Source of the DNA: Sphacelaria rigidula
Lineage: Eukaryota; Phaeophyceae; Sphacelariales
NCBI GenBank assembly: GCA_964200075.2
Contig: CAXNAA020000316.1
Location: forward strand, 1 to 22,716
Direction: 5' to 3'
Length of the DNA stretch: 22,716 nucleotides
Shown here piece by piece: positions 1-22,605 of this stretch. The translations under genes and the position numbers were made by a program. Below the pieces are notes generated by a model. It was given only the letters and a program-made list of their open reading frames with translations, searched no databases and was not told where the DNA came from. Numbering within the stretch: position 1 is the first letter of the stretch; every line of letters starts with the position of its first letter.

Positions 1-244
1 CCAAAGCGAAAAATGCGCCACCCTCTCTTGCTCCAAAAACATAAGGGTCTACCCTTTTTTGTAAATTGCCCAAAAAAATGGCAAGCACACCGCGGAAGGA
101 AGGCGGAGAATTAAAACAAACAAAAAATAAGAAACTCCTGTGTTGGCCTCCTTCCTGTGTGACCCTAGATAGTGCGCCCACATATACTGAAAGGTATACA
201 GTGGACACCGGCGTCCAGAATAAATGGGACGACAATATACGTGA

Positions 245-344
<100 letters not shown>

Positions 345-1443
345 CAGATTACGGGTATGTCCCATCATGTTGAAGGCAAATGTGAAGTACTATAATAAAC
401 ACTTTGTGCGCACACACTCGCTGCAATGCAGCAGAGAGCACGGATGCATGGATGCGAACGGCGATGGGGGGAAGGATGAGACAAGTGCATCACGCTGCCA
501 GCCGTGAAGTGCAGAGCGGCAATGTAGCTCCCTTCGCAACCCGAAAAATGGTAGTCTCGCTTGCTCTCAGGGTGTTCCTTCGCACAAGCCGCGGGGCGGG
601 GCTGTTGCGACTTGTTTCTGCAGGTGTGGGGTGGGCATATATTTCGTCTAGTACACAGCAAAGCCCAGTACTCGTAGCGCGCCGGGGTAGCCTTATGGTG
701 TGGTGTCGAGGTTGCATGATGCCTATATTGTGCAGGATGTCGCTCATCATGGTGTACAACTTGTCTTGTTTCTGACAAACCATAATCCCTCTTGTCCATA
801 TCGTGCACAGCATATGTGAATTGTCCCTGTAATGACCTCTGTTACGCCCTTGCACTGGTGTCAGTTGTCGGGTAATGTGCTGTATGTACCGTCCTACACA
901 ACTCCTTCGACAGTTAAAGGGTTGGGTATTACACTAGAGCAGTGAAATGGACCATGGTTCAAACGCAATCCTCCGCACTCTGGACAACAGATTCCATCGT
1001 CAAAGAATGTACTGGGCACAGTATTGATGTTTTTGTCGGATTGTAGCAGACACATAATATATTCCATACTGTGCACAGTACATTAGTTGGCAATGGAATC
1101 TTTTGTCCAGGGCGTGTCATCCTCCCCTTCGATTCCCGGGCTAGACACCTTTCCAGTTCGAGGCGAAGAGGTGGAATCCGCAATCTGTCACCAACAATGC
1201 CGACAGGTGGGATCCTCGGATATCACCGGTTGCATAGAGCAGGTTGGCAATTTCGATTGGTATCAGGATTTGTGACGGATTCAAGCCGCATCTTACAGAC
1301 TGAAAAAAGTATATCTGAGAGTTGCCGTTCTGAAACTTCCATCACGGATTATTGGCCGAATACGTGCCTTTGCAGATTTGGCCTCCTAGGGAAGATTGGC
1401 GATGTTTTTCACGAGTACTCTGGCCAGGGCTGCACATCGGATG

Positions 1444-1506
1444 TCGATAATCGATACGATTTCGAATATCGAATATCAATATCGAATATCGATACGCTCG
1501 ATATTT
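1444..1506. repeat. ATATCGA-rich palindromic cluster
   Basis: The hexamer TATCGA and its variants (CGAATATCGAATATC, AATATCGAATATCGATAC, CGATATTT) recur about eight times in 63 bp. The motif is nearly self-complementary, so the block is both tandem and locally palindromic. No function can be assigned from sequence. Confidence 0.7.
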
Positions 1507-1949
1507 TTGTTTTATTCGTCACGTTAGCTCGATTTCTCGGAATCGTCGTCACAAGAAACGCAAGGGGTGGTATTTCCCGAACGGCAGACCGCCAGTGGAT
1601 GTGCAACCCCGCCCCTCCCCCATCCTTCACTCCACAACGTCCCCTTCACATACCACACACCGCTGGTACCTCGTGGGTTTAGGGTTTAGTGATATGATTC
1701 AGCGGGGGTGTTTACCAACGGCAACATACGGGTGGCGTGGCGGAGTAGATACGAGGTCACGATCAATGCAAAGCTGCAGATAACAGTATAAAAATAGCTG
1801 TCCTTCGGAGTATGTGGAGATTGTACTGTCGCTTCGCCTTTCCTTCATGTTTGACGAGTGTTGGATTTATTTTCCCCTCCATCCATTAGTCTAGACATTC
1901 TAATTGTTGCAAGCTTAGTGGTTTTTCCTTCTTGGTTGGTGACATACAA

Positions 1950-1975
1950 ATATATATATATATATATATATATAT
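1950..1975. repeat. (TA)n microsatellite
   Basis: Twenty-six bases of perfect alternating A and T. Nothing around it suggests a promoter element. Confidence 0.95.
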
Positions 1976-2363
1976 TTGGCATCCAAGAGTTAAAACTTGA
2001 CGCATGCTGCCGACCTTTCCTGTTGTTGGTAGTGAACGTTGGAAAAAAAGAGCTAGCATTTGTGTTTGTGCATGTTCGACGTTCGACACCTTTTCCTTTT
2101 CTAATGAACGTGCAGAGTCGAGGTATGCACTCATTCGATCAAAACACACGGAATAGTGACCGTAGAAATAAAAGCAGTATAACCAATACCACACCCGGCC
2201 CGCTGTGATCAACTACCTCTTGCACGGCGACGAAAGATATTCGCAAGACAGCTGTATCACCGCATGCCGCTGCTGCTATGATGTCAATTTGCACACCACC
2301 CTACACTACCCGCTGCTGTACATCATGTGTCCACTGCTGTCCACTGGAAACTACCGAAAGTTG

Positions 2364-2513
2364 CTTGAGATACCACAGCCTCAGGAGCGATTTTCAAAGC
2401 TCGATTAATTTCTATCGAGATGGTTGCAACGACACCCAGTTCAGCCCTGGCATCGCTTCTGGTGAGCAGTAAGTGAGCTTTGAAAATCTGTGTAGGGGAT
2501 GTGGTATCTTGAG
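2364..2513. repeat. Inverted repeat, 150 bp, MITE-like
   Basis: The left arm 2364-2404 and the right arm 2473-2513 are imperfect reverse complements. The outer part shares GATACCACA and the inner part shares GATTTTCAAAGCTC exactly. The loop is about 70 bp. Size and structure fit a small non-autonomous element or a transcribed hairpin. No transposase and no clear target duplication are visible, so the element class is open. Confidence 0.7.
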
Positions 2514-2818
2514 CGACCTATAATAGTGAGTGAGGGTGTTCGTGTGCAAGTGCGCTGCTCGGTCTTGTACATTGCGGCCATACCAAAACAGCCGTATAGT
2601 ATCAAATATGGATACTTGATACGTATCGTGTCATTTTTGGAATATCGACAAAATAATATCTGGATCGGCGATTGTGATTCCATATGTATTGTCTTTCCCT
2701 TGTCCAAAAAATAGAATACAAGCATCCATCCAATCACCCATCCTCAAACAATCTTGAATTAATTTATATATTCTAAGAATATTTATCGAACTTTGTTCTC
2801 GGTCCGATATGCAACCCT
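2514..2818. other. AT-rich spacer between two inverted repeats
   Basis: This stretch lies between two inverted repeats and I see no gene in it. It contains several ATATCGA and GATACG-type words similar to the cluster near 1.45 kb, and an AT-rich segment around 2755-2790. Confidence 0.5.
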
Positions 2819-3022
2819 GATTCTAGCGCACTTTTCCGATCGTTTGTACGCCCAGTTTTACGTTTGACCGGATGCTGATTTTTTTCATTCGCCTCCATAA
2901 CCGTACTGGACGGTTTTGGGTGTTCTCATGATCATGCATGCCATAAGACGACTGAAGGAGTTCAGAATCCGGTCAAAAGTAAAGCTGGGCGTACGAAAGA
3001 TCGGACAAGCGCGCTGGAATCC
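2819..3022. repeat. Inverted repeat, 204 bp, about 60-bp arms
   Basis: The left arm 2819-2878 is the reverse complement of the right arm 2962-3022 with scattered mismatches. Shared blocks include GTACGCCCAG, TTTGACCGGAT and TCCGATC. The loop is about 83 bp. It could be a MITE-type element or a paired hairpin. The short open frame across it (2916-3098) has no recognised domain. Confidence 0.75.
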
Positions 3023-4002
3023 TCGTGAAAAAGATAGCAAATCTTTCCGAGGAGGCCTCATCCGCCAAGGCCCGTATTCCGCGAACAATCCGCGATGAAA
3101 GGTTCAAAAGGGCAGTATTCAGAGAGATTTTTTCAGTCTAAAAGAAACGGCCCCACATGTCCGGAGGGCTTCTTAGTCTGCAGATTGAAATATTCGCGTG
3201 GATTGACGGGTCCTGGATAAATAGTCATGCTGTAGATGTTTTACGAATATATTTATGTATTCAGCGCGATTTACACGGCGCATGCATGTCTTCAGTAGGC
3301 CATGTGACCCCCCTGAGTCACCACGAAGACCATGGCATGTCTTCTCGAGGTAATGAATGCATGAATGGCAAAAGGAACAAGATGTCAACAACATGCATGA
3401 GATCCACACGTTGACCTCACTCTCTGCTGGACAAGTTCTACCGCACATCATGTATCGGCGTATCGGTAACAGATGGCAAATATTGCTGCTCTGTGTCTCC
3501 GTATTGTAAGCACCCGTTACACGAGCCACGCAACGGCAACGATACCTTCATGCTGTACGGATTGGCTCACGCTTATCACACAAAGTTAACTCATCATCAA
3601 ATGCCTCCCACAATACCTACCCAGTAGTCGCATACATGGTATCATACTGGCCGTCGGTGAAAACTGAAATGGGCGACATAGCCGGATTTTTGGTGAAGAT
3701 CAAAGCGGTGGCGCCAAGGGCTCAATGGTACCTCATTCAATCAGCGGCCTTCAAGCTGTTCTGGAATTGAAAATACCAACTCTGAACGTAATTTCTACCC
3801 CAATTTTCACATGCTTCGAATCGCAGTAACCGCCATCAGCTCGAAAATATTACCGATAAAGCAGATTTAAAGACGGTCACAATGGGACCAAATTATACTC
3901 AACAGCGTGGTATTGAGGTGATGTGTGGTTTTGGCGTCGTCGGATTCCACTGACGATGGGCGCCAAAGAGCCAGAAAACCTCATGGCGGTTTCTTTTTAT
4001 AG
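3023..4002. other. Gene-free stretch
   Basis: I see no recognisable exon, RNA gene or strong repeat. Short frames at 3157-3414 (+) and 3173-3529 (-) overlap each other and carry no motif. The last 45 bases (about 3959-4002) show weak complementarity to 4462-4506, so the palindrome that follows may originally have been slightly longer. Confidence 0.5.
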
Positions 4003-4461
4003 GACCACTTTGTATGGCAGCCAATCCGTATGTGTACAAATATGAGGGTTTCAGCCCGTTTTCATATGATTTTCTCGCGTGGATTGATTTTTCGGACCCC
4101 CAGTCCGTTGGGCAATGTTTTTCGCCCAGCGCTGAGGAACCAGATCAATTCTCCGATTCTCCGGGCGCTGACTTTTGGTTCATCACCTTTCTGCTCAGAT
4201 TGGGGGACTCCCGCATCTCCCCCGAATCTGGGCCCAAATCGGGGGAGATGCGGGAGTCCCCCGATCTGAGCACACAAGTGATGAACCAAAAGTCAGCGCC
4301 CAGAGAATCGGAGAATTGATCTGGTTTCCTCAGAGCTGGGCGGAAAACATTGCCCAACGGACTAGGATCCGAGAAATTGATCCACGGGAGAAAATTGGAT
4401 TTAAACGGGCTGAAATCCTCATGCTTGTACAAATACGGATTGGTTGTCAAACAAAGTGGTC
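4003..4461. mobile_element. 459-bp near-perfect palindrome (fold-back/MITE-like element)
   Basis: The two halves are reverse complements over about 229 bp each, centred at 4232 on a GGGCCC hexamer, with no spacer. By eye identity is roughly 85-90%. The outer ends read GACCACTTTG and CAAAGTGGTC. The centre repeats GGGGGACTCCCGCATCTCCCCC and its complement. The open frames on both strands (4014-4319 +, 4145-4528 -) are mirror translations of the palindrome, not genes. This is a fold-back or MITE-type structure; transcribed, it would form a long hairpin. A TA dinucleotide lies close to each end, but a target duplication is not certain. Confidence 0.85.
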
Positions 4462-7400
4462 TAACTGTCGTGGAGAAAACTTCGACCACCCTCAAATTTG
4501 GCACTTCGGTACTTCTTGGTGCTCCCACTTGGAAAATGCGTTGCTGTAATATGTTTCAAATTTCCCCCGCCCTTTTTTTGCTTTTAGGGATAGTCACGCT
4601 GGGACCCCTGGCAGTCGGTACACAACGTCTCAAGAAAGAAGAAAGAAAGTTATGCGTCCCGGCGTAGCCCATGAAAAATTTGTAAGTTTAATGCCGTTTT
4701 CACTAGTTTTGATGATGAACATATCCGAAGAAGACGTTTTCATACTAGAATCAAGTAGCAAAGAATTTGCACCAGGCACGAAAAACTTCATCGCACAAGG
4801 GTGCAAAATTTCACGCCGTTACCTTGGAGTGGAACTCTCAAAATGCGTACCCATTTACCATGGGACATGAAAAAACGTTTAATGGACGAGTCTTCCTTTA
4901 ATTCTTGATTCATCATCGGTCTCCGGGGATTCCAGGGCTCTCAGGGCTCCTAGGACCCCTGGGACCTCCAAAAATTGGTGAAGAAAATTGAGAAAAATCG
5001 CCCGTCGAAAGTTTCGTAATGACCCAAAGTACATGCGTGCAGAATTTGAGAGTCCGACTTCAAAGAAGGGCGTGGTATTTTGCCCATGAAGATATTTTGG
5101 GTAAAAAGCGTGAACCAGCTTGTATACCATGCTGGACTCGAAATAGTAGACCGATGCAGAGCCTGACTTCCTCGAACCGATGATCCATGCTCCATGACAT
5201 TGGTGTGCGAAATATAGTCATGCAACCCTGCTCGTACGAGCCAAAATCACCAAAACAACACAATTCCAAAGCACGAAAATGCCAAATCAGAGAATCGTCG
5301 CGTCGGCACTCATGTCGGACATGCGAACTCCCCGCGGTGCGAGACACAAGCCTGCCACTGCCCCCTGTACTATCCTGCGTACTGTTATGCCCGTGAATGA
5401 AGGCCTTACCGACCAAAAATCCGTTGCCCATGAAAAAACAGTGAATGCGGACGGATATTGAAGACGGAGTGAAGACGTCATAGATTGGTCGGGCCTGTGC
5501 CAAACCTCTGCCGAACCTCTGCCGAACATAACACACGCTCCATTCCAAGTTACCTAGGTTTAGTATGCGACAGCTGTAACTTTTTCATCGCCACCGTCTC
5601 GAGACAGGACGCAAACCGGCCTCTTGAACTTCACAACCCACGGCACACACACTAGACTTGGTGAGTTTGTCGGCGGAGTTGCTCAATTCGCCACAGCAGA
5701 CCCGAAAAGCCCCAGAACGTTGCAGAAAACGCGTTTTTCGGTACATGTTGTGTCTGGGGCAGCGGTTTGCGAAGTGCTGCGTCCTCCGTGGCACGCGCAC
5801 GGAAACCTCTTGTCAACTTCACTAGTTCTGGTGTGAGGGAATCACACGCATCAAACCGCAGTCCAATCCTCTGCGTCGTTGCCGAGAAAGTAGCGTTGAA
5901 AGATGAGAACAACACTATACTGCAACAAGAAAGGCACAGCAACAGCACGAGCAGGAGCTTCTATCCTTCTGTTGTTGTAACCCTGTGTACAGGTGTACAG
6001 CAACATTAGTCATAGGTGTGTTGTAGAACGTACTAAAGCAAATAGTACATTTTGTATGAGCGCCGTCGTCATTGCGAGTGACGCGTATACTTGTGATACC
6101 GGTTGGCTCATATAGGTTTCATTTCTTCTGCATTCAACTGACTGTGGAGTTGGTCGGTCCATTTTCCCCGTATATATTGCCCAAAATCGGGCGTCATTCA
6201 CGGGCATAACTGTACTGTACGGTGCGGTGTAATGCTCTGTAGTAGGCTTCTGGATCCCGTGGAGTATGTGCTGGTAGGGCAACCCAGTGACCGGGTATGC
6301 CGCAGTGCACGACAGTGGCCTCGATGATCGGTGATCGTAAAAAGAAAATCCGCGGATCTGGCGGGTTAAAGCCGAAACGACGAATCTACGAATAGAGTTC
6401 CAGCGGAAACTCGTTATCCAGATCCCAATACAGCAATCCAGTGTCATACGCCAACAGTGCACAGCTCTTGACAAGATAAAGCGGTAGGTGGGTGGCGAAG
6501 ATTGTGGAGAGAGCAAGAAACAACCTATTTTTTTGCGTGTCTATGATTTATCAAATGGCAATATACAGCTTTAGGTTCAGGTGGGCGATATTGAGCGTTT
6601 TGTGCAGAGGTCTTTGAGGATTATTCCACTAACCAGAGTATCACAATGGTGCCCCCACCCCTCTGCAGGCCTGTTGCCCGACCTAAAAGTGTCTGGGAAG
6701 CTTCCGGAAAAGCTGCACCCCCCCACGTTAAAATCATTGAAATCCCCAGACTGTCAGTAGGGGAAACTGATTTGAATCGATACTGGAAGACAGTTGAGAA
6801 AATGCGGGTGCCCCTATTTTGCGGTTGTTGTCTGTTAGAAATCTCCCTTCAATCGGGCCACGAATATGGAGCACATACGCTCGTACCCTATAACTCGAAG
6901 ATGTCTCATGTTTTTGACCTGAAGAAGTTACAACCGGCTGACTACATTTTAGTGCCGTACTGCCTGTACTGCACTGTACAGTCGGTACTCTGTTGCGCTG
7001 ACTGCAGGGTATGGTCCCCACAGAAAGCAATGCACGCTGTCGGGCTCACAAGCACGAGGCGCGGAGACTGCACAGCAAGTGCAGTGATTACCCGTGGTGT
7101 TGAAGTCCCATCCACTGCTAATGCATGCGCTCTGGTTGCTGTGCACACCCAGCAGTAAATAATGAAAAAGCTCACGAAAAACGCGTATCACTCAACCCGG
7201 TCCTTTACATCAACTAATCACTGCCAAGTTTGAGTCTAGTTACGGAGTAGCAGACTTGAAGCCGGTACTATACCCATTGCAGCTGTTGATGTACGGTGAG
7301 GGAAGCTGCCCACTCGAGCGGCAGAGTTACTCGGCAAGTGAGCTGCCTGGTGCTGTATGGCCGCGTACATTCACCTCTGGAAACAGCCGAGCTGTGTTGC

Positions 7401-7595
7401 TCACGCGGAGCAATTCGAGATGGGGGCAGAATACTATCTTCACGTCGTGTGAGCAAGATTCTCTCAAAATTGTTCGAAGCATCGACATAAATGCTCCGGC
7501 CGTTTCCAGCGTATCGGGGTATAGGAACTTCATTTCAATGATATTCTCGTTTTTGACCATGGTATTCGAACAACAATTTTTTATCCTGGCGGGGC
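4462..7595. other. Gene-free stretch with no recognised coding sequence
   Basis: No exon could be assigned. Frames at 4652-4870 (+), 5060-5548 (-), 6010-6516 (-) and 6646-7158 (+, 170 codons with a real ATG) are open but match no family I know. Around 4930-4970 one frame reads as a short Gly-X-Y run, probably chance. An 11-bp unit ACCTCTGCCGA is duplicated at 5504-5525. A shared word linking about 5384-5402 and 6195-6213 in opposite orientation suggests decayed copies of a dispersed repeat. Confidence 0.45.
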
Positions 7596-7612
7596 GGGGG
7601 GGGGGGGGGGGG
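7596..7612. repeat. Poly-G run (17 G)
   Basis: Seventeen consecutive G follow GGGGC at 7591-7595. A tract like this can form G-quadruplexes and is prone to sequencing error. It lies 80 bp before the assembly gap. Confidence 0.95.
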
Positions 7613-7625
7613 AACAAAATTTTTT

Positions 7626-7799
7626 CTTGACTTAGTAATTTGAACAATAAAAAAACATCCCTTTAGAGAAAGAAGGGGGAAAGGAGGGAAANNNNNNNNN
7701 NGGTCCGGCGTAGCCGTAGCCGTACTCATTTGTTGCTTGCCTTAGTCATTTGACCATTGACCACGCATCCCTTTCGAGACGGAGCGGGGAACGGAGGGA
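7626..7799. repeat. Diverged 64-bp direct duplication around the gap
   Basis: Copy one (7626-7689) and copy two (7736-7799) have equal length and align without gaps. Both begin CTTG.CTTAGT.ATTTGA, share CATCCCTTT near the middle, and end GGAGGGA. The assembly gap lies between them, so this is probably a partly collapsed tandem array. Confidence 0.8.
7692..7701. other. Assembly gap (10 N)
   Basis: Ten undetermined bases. The run length is probably a placeholder, so the true distance is unknown. Confidence 0.99.
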
Positions 7800-7852
7800 T
7801 CGTAGACGTACGGTAGGGGGCAACGAAAACATCGAAATAGAGCCATTTTGGG

Positions 7853-7909
7853 CCGACGGCCTTATATGGGGCCGACGACCTTATATGGGACCGACGACCT
7901 TATATGGGG
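7853..7909. repeat. Three-copy 19-bp tandem repeat
   Basis: The unit CCGACG(G/A)CCTTATATGGG(G/A) occurs at 7853-7871, 7872-7890 and 7891-7909 with only single-base differences. It contains a TTATATGG core. No coding frame gives it meaning. Confidence 0.92.
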
Positions 7910-8713
7910 CCTTCGCCCGAGTAGGGTAGTCAACGAACACAAACAAACGAAAAAGGATTTCGACGCAAAAACACCGCAGGTTTGAACACCAATTTCGTCT
8001 CGTATCGCCTTCTACATCGGATGCGGTTCAGGGTCCGTGTAAACATGGTCGAGATGAATTGTGGGGCAGAGAAAGTACTAGCATCAGTCAGAGTGCACTC
8101 TTGTTGGACGGAAATATGTCGATGTTTTACTGGCAACACTCCCAGGATCCACGCCCTTACTGATAGTGGTCGGTTGCCTCCAGCCGCGTGGGTCTTTCTT
8201 TCCTCGCATGACTCGAGGATCGGATCAGTCATCGGAGCTCGGGAACTTGCGCATGGTACGAAGCCGAGGTCATGATCAGTCAGTGGTCCACAAGTACATA
8301 TGCACGTGTCACCGAGTTGGAGTGACGATGGAGACGATGGCGGGGGATACGCTGAGAGAATGATTCGATTCATCGCATGTGTCAAGATCACGAGTGTGAC
8401 TCGAGGCATGACTGTTTCGCCGAAATGAGGACGAGTATGACTCGAGTCCTACGAGTCGATCGAAAAATCAGTCGTGACTCGTTGGATGAGTTACACGAGT
8501 CAGGCTCGGGCTCGGTAGACGTGTGATATCTTTGAAACAAGAACACGTTGGTGGCGATGTGACCTTCGTAGCGTCGGACGAAGAGGTTGACAAAGTCTTC
8601 CACGCGGGGATGTAACTTTCTGTGCAGCTTTTCTTCCTTCATAGTAACGATTTTATTTTGTATATCACACACTGCTGACCGTTCCATTTTTCCTTCCTCT
8701 CTTGTTTGCACAG
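7910..8713 (+). other. Region upstream of first recognised beta-galactosidase exon
   Basis: This should hold the missing 5' exon(s) or lie within the intron before exon 1. The end, about 8650-8713, looks like the 3' end of an intron: a CTGAC branch-like word, a long pyrimidine tract and CAG. An ATG at 8046 opens a frame to 8275 that could donate a phase-compatible exon at a GTACGA near 8255, but nothing in its translation supports that choice. Confidence 0.45.
8209..8502. promoter_or_regulatory. Cluster of TGACTCG motifs
   Basis: TGACTCG occurs at 8209, 8397, 8438 and 8475, with the reverse complement CGAGTCA at 8496. Partial matches (CGAGTCC, CGAGTCG) lie between them, and a GACTCGAGTC palindrome is at 8439-8448. 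The core resembles the TGACTCA site bound by bZIP factors of the GCN4/AP-1 type, but differs in the last base. Position just upstream of the gene suggests a regulatory role; it could also be a decayed tandem repeat. Confidence 0.35.
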
Positions 8714-21419
<12,706 letters not shown>

Positions 21420-21544
21420 GTGAATTTTGTCGTGGATCATCGTGTGGTGGCGTTCTTGTCCAATTTCCTTCCGCTGTCTCGCCTCAGGTACTGCACGCTG
21501 TGGTCTGATGTTTGCACACCCTAGACAACAGACGGCATCTACTG

Positions 21545-21975
21545 CAATAGCAATAGAACCTGCCGCAGTAGATGCCAGTATTGTCTTCCGCAGTGGCTAT
21601 CGATCGACAAGCTTCTCGTTCTATTGTCGTCGGCAATGTCTATCGGTAGAGTCCTTTCCAACGCTATTGCCCGGGCAGCAGTCTGTCGTGACCCTACACC
21701 GAAATCTATTGCCGCCGGCCGAATGTATCGATCGAAAGCTGTCCAAATCTATTGATGACGGCAATGGCTGTTGATTGACCCTGTGCCAGATCTATCGGTG
21801 ACGGCGATGACTGTTGACAGATTGTGCACCGAATCTATTCATGGCGGTAGTCGTTATTGATAAATTGCGTACAAAATATATGCATGGCGGCAATGAATAT
21901 CGATTGATGCATACCAGAATCTCCTGTGGTGTACAATGCTTGCCAATGGATATTCTCCGTCGTCTATTGCGACGC
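21545..21975. repeat. 43-bp satellite, block 1
   Basis: About ten degenerate units. The phase marker TATCGAT or a variant (CTATCGG, GTTGATTG, TTATTGAT) recurs near 21597, 21640, 21683, 21725, 21768, 21811, 21853 and 21897, spacing 42-44. The approximate unit is CACCGAATCTATTGATGACGG followed by CAATGGCTATCGATNGANNG. Confidence 0.85.
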
Positions 21976-21981
21976 TTACAC

Positions 21982-22203
21982 CGCAACATACTATGTATAT
22001 ATCATATTATTCTCAGGTGAACTACGGTAGAGAAGCCGCAGGCGAACATGCAGTGGGTATATGATGATATTGTGAAAATAGGACGTGGCGATTCTACAAT
22101 TTTGGAACGCTTGCATGTGTATCCGCAGTATGTATGAACTAAAGTTCACGGGAGTTGTTGGTGTGGTGTTGGTTCTTGTGGTCGTCCCTCTGATGGACAT
22201 GGG
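21982..22203. mobile_element. Possible insertion in the satellite, 9-bp direct repeats
   Basis: The satellite pattern is lost between about 21976 and 22240. CGCTTACAC occurs at 21973-21981 and again at 22204-22212, enclosing 222 bp of unrelated sequence. This could be a target-site duplication around a short element. No terminal inverted repeat, poly-A or coding sequence is visible, and the repeat may be coincidence. Confidence 0.35.
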
Positions 22204-22248
22204 CGCTTACACTACTTTTGTGCGTCGGTGAGATGTGCTTACGATCAG

Positions 22249-22605
22249 CTATCGGTGGCGTCACTGGCTATCAATAGATGCAACAATGGATTGTTGGTGG
22301 CAATGACGATATTGATGGATACCCCAACATGCTTTGTTTACGGCAGGAGCTATCGATAGATTGTTCACCGAATCTGTTGATTACGGCAAAGGCTACCGAT
22401 GGACGGCTCACCAAATCTACTGATGACGGCAATTGGTATCGATAGGTGGCTCACCTAATATTTTGATGACGACAATGACTATCGATGGATGTCTCACCAA
22501 ATCTATTGATCACGGCAATGGCAATCGACATACATATATTCCACAATCTATTGCGGTATGCAATGCCCGTCGATGCCCAGTGATGTTAATGTATTGTCAT
22601 TGCCA
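22249..22605. repeat. 43-bp satellite, block 2
   Basis: About eight units. The (T)ATCGAT marker recurs near 22268, 22309, 22350, 22393, 22436, 22479, 22522 and 22567; the spacing is exactly 43 in the middle copies. The units from 22350 to 22521 are the best preserved, with CTCACCAAATCTATTGAT and ACGGCAATGGC in register. Same family and orientation as block 1. Confidence 0.88.

Noticed and set aside
1071-1682. 203-codon plus-strand frame
   Set aside because: It runs through the ATATCGA repeat cluster and has no recognisable motif.
1675-1688. GGGTTTAGGGTTTAG, a plant-type telomere-like word
   Set aside because: Only two units, with no array on either side. Compatible with chance.
4014-4528. 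Mirror open frames with matching peptides on opposite strands
   Set aside because: They result from the palindrome; the two proteins are the same sequence read from opposite arms.
4921-4972. Collagen-like Gly-X-Y run (GIPGLSGLLGPLGPP)
   Set aside because: Only about five triplets, the frame closes quickly, and there is no flanking coding signal.
6646-7158. 170-codon frame with an ATG start
   Set aside because: No domain, signal or splice support was seen. Kept only as an unassigned frame within the gene-free stretch.
8587-8713. N-terminal extension of exon 1 from 8587
   Set aside because: The frame begins at TTG, not ATG, and the segment has the branch site, pyrimidine tract and CAG of an intron end.
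21454-21524. Acceptor-like tract ending CCTCAG at 21487 and a short exon after it
   Set aside because: Splicing from the 21419 donor in phase gives six codons and a stop. No small-chain homology appears in any frame.
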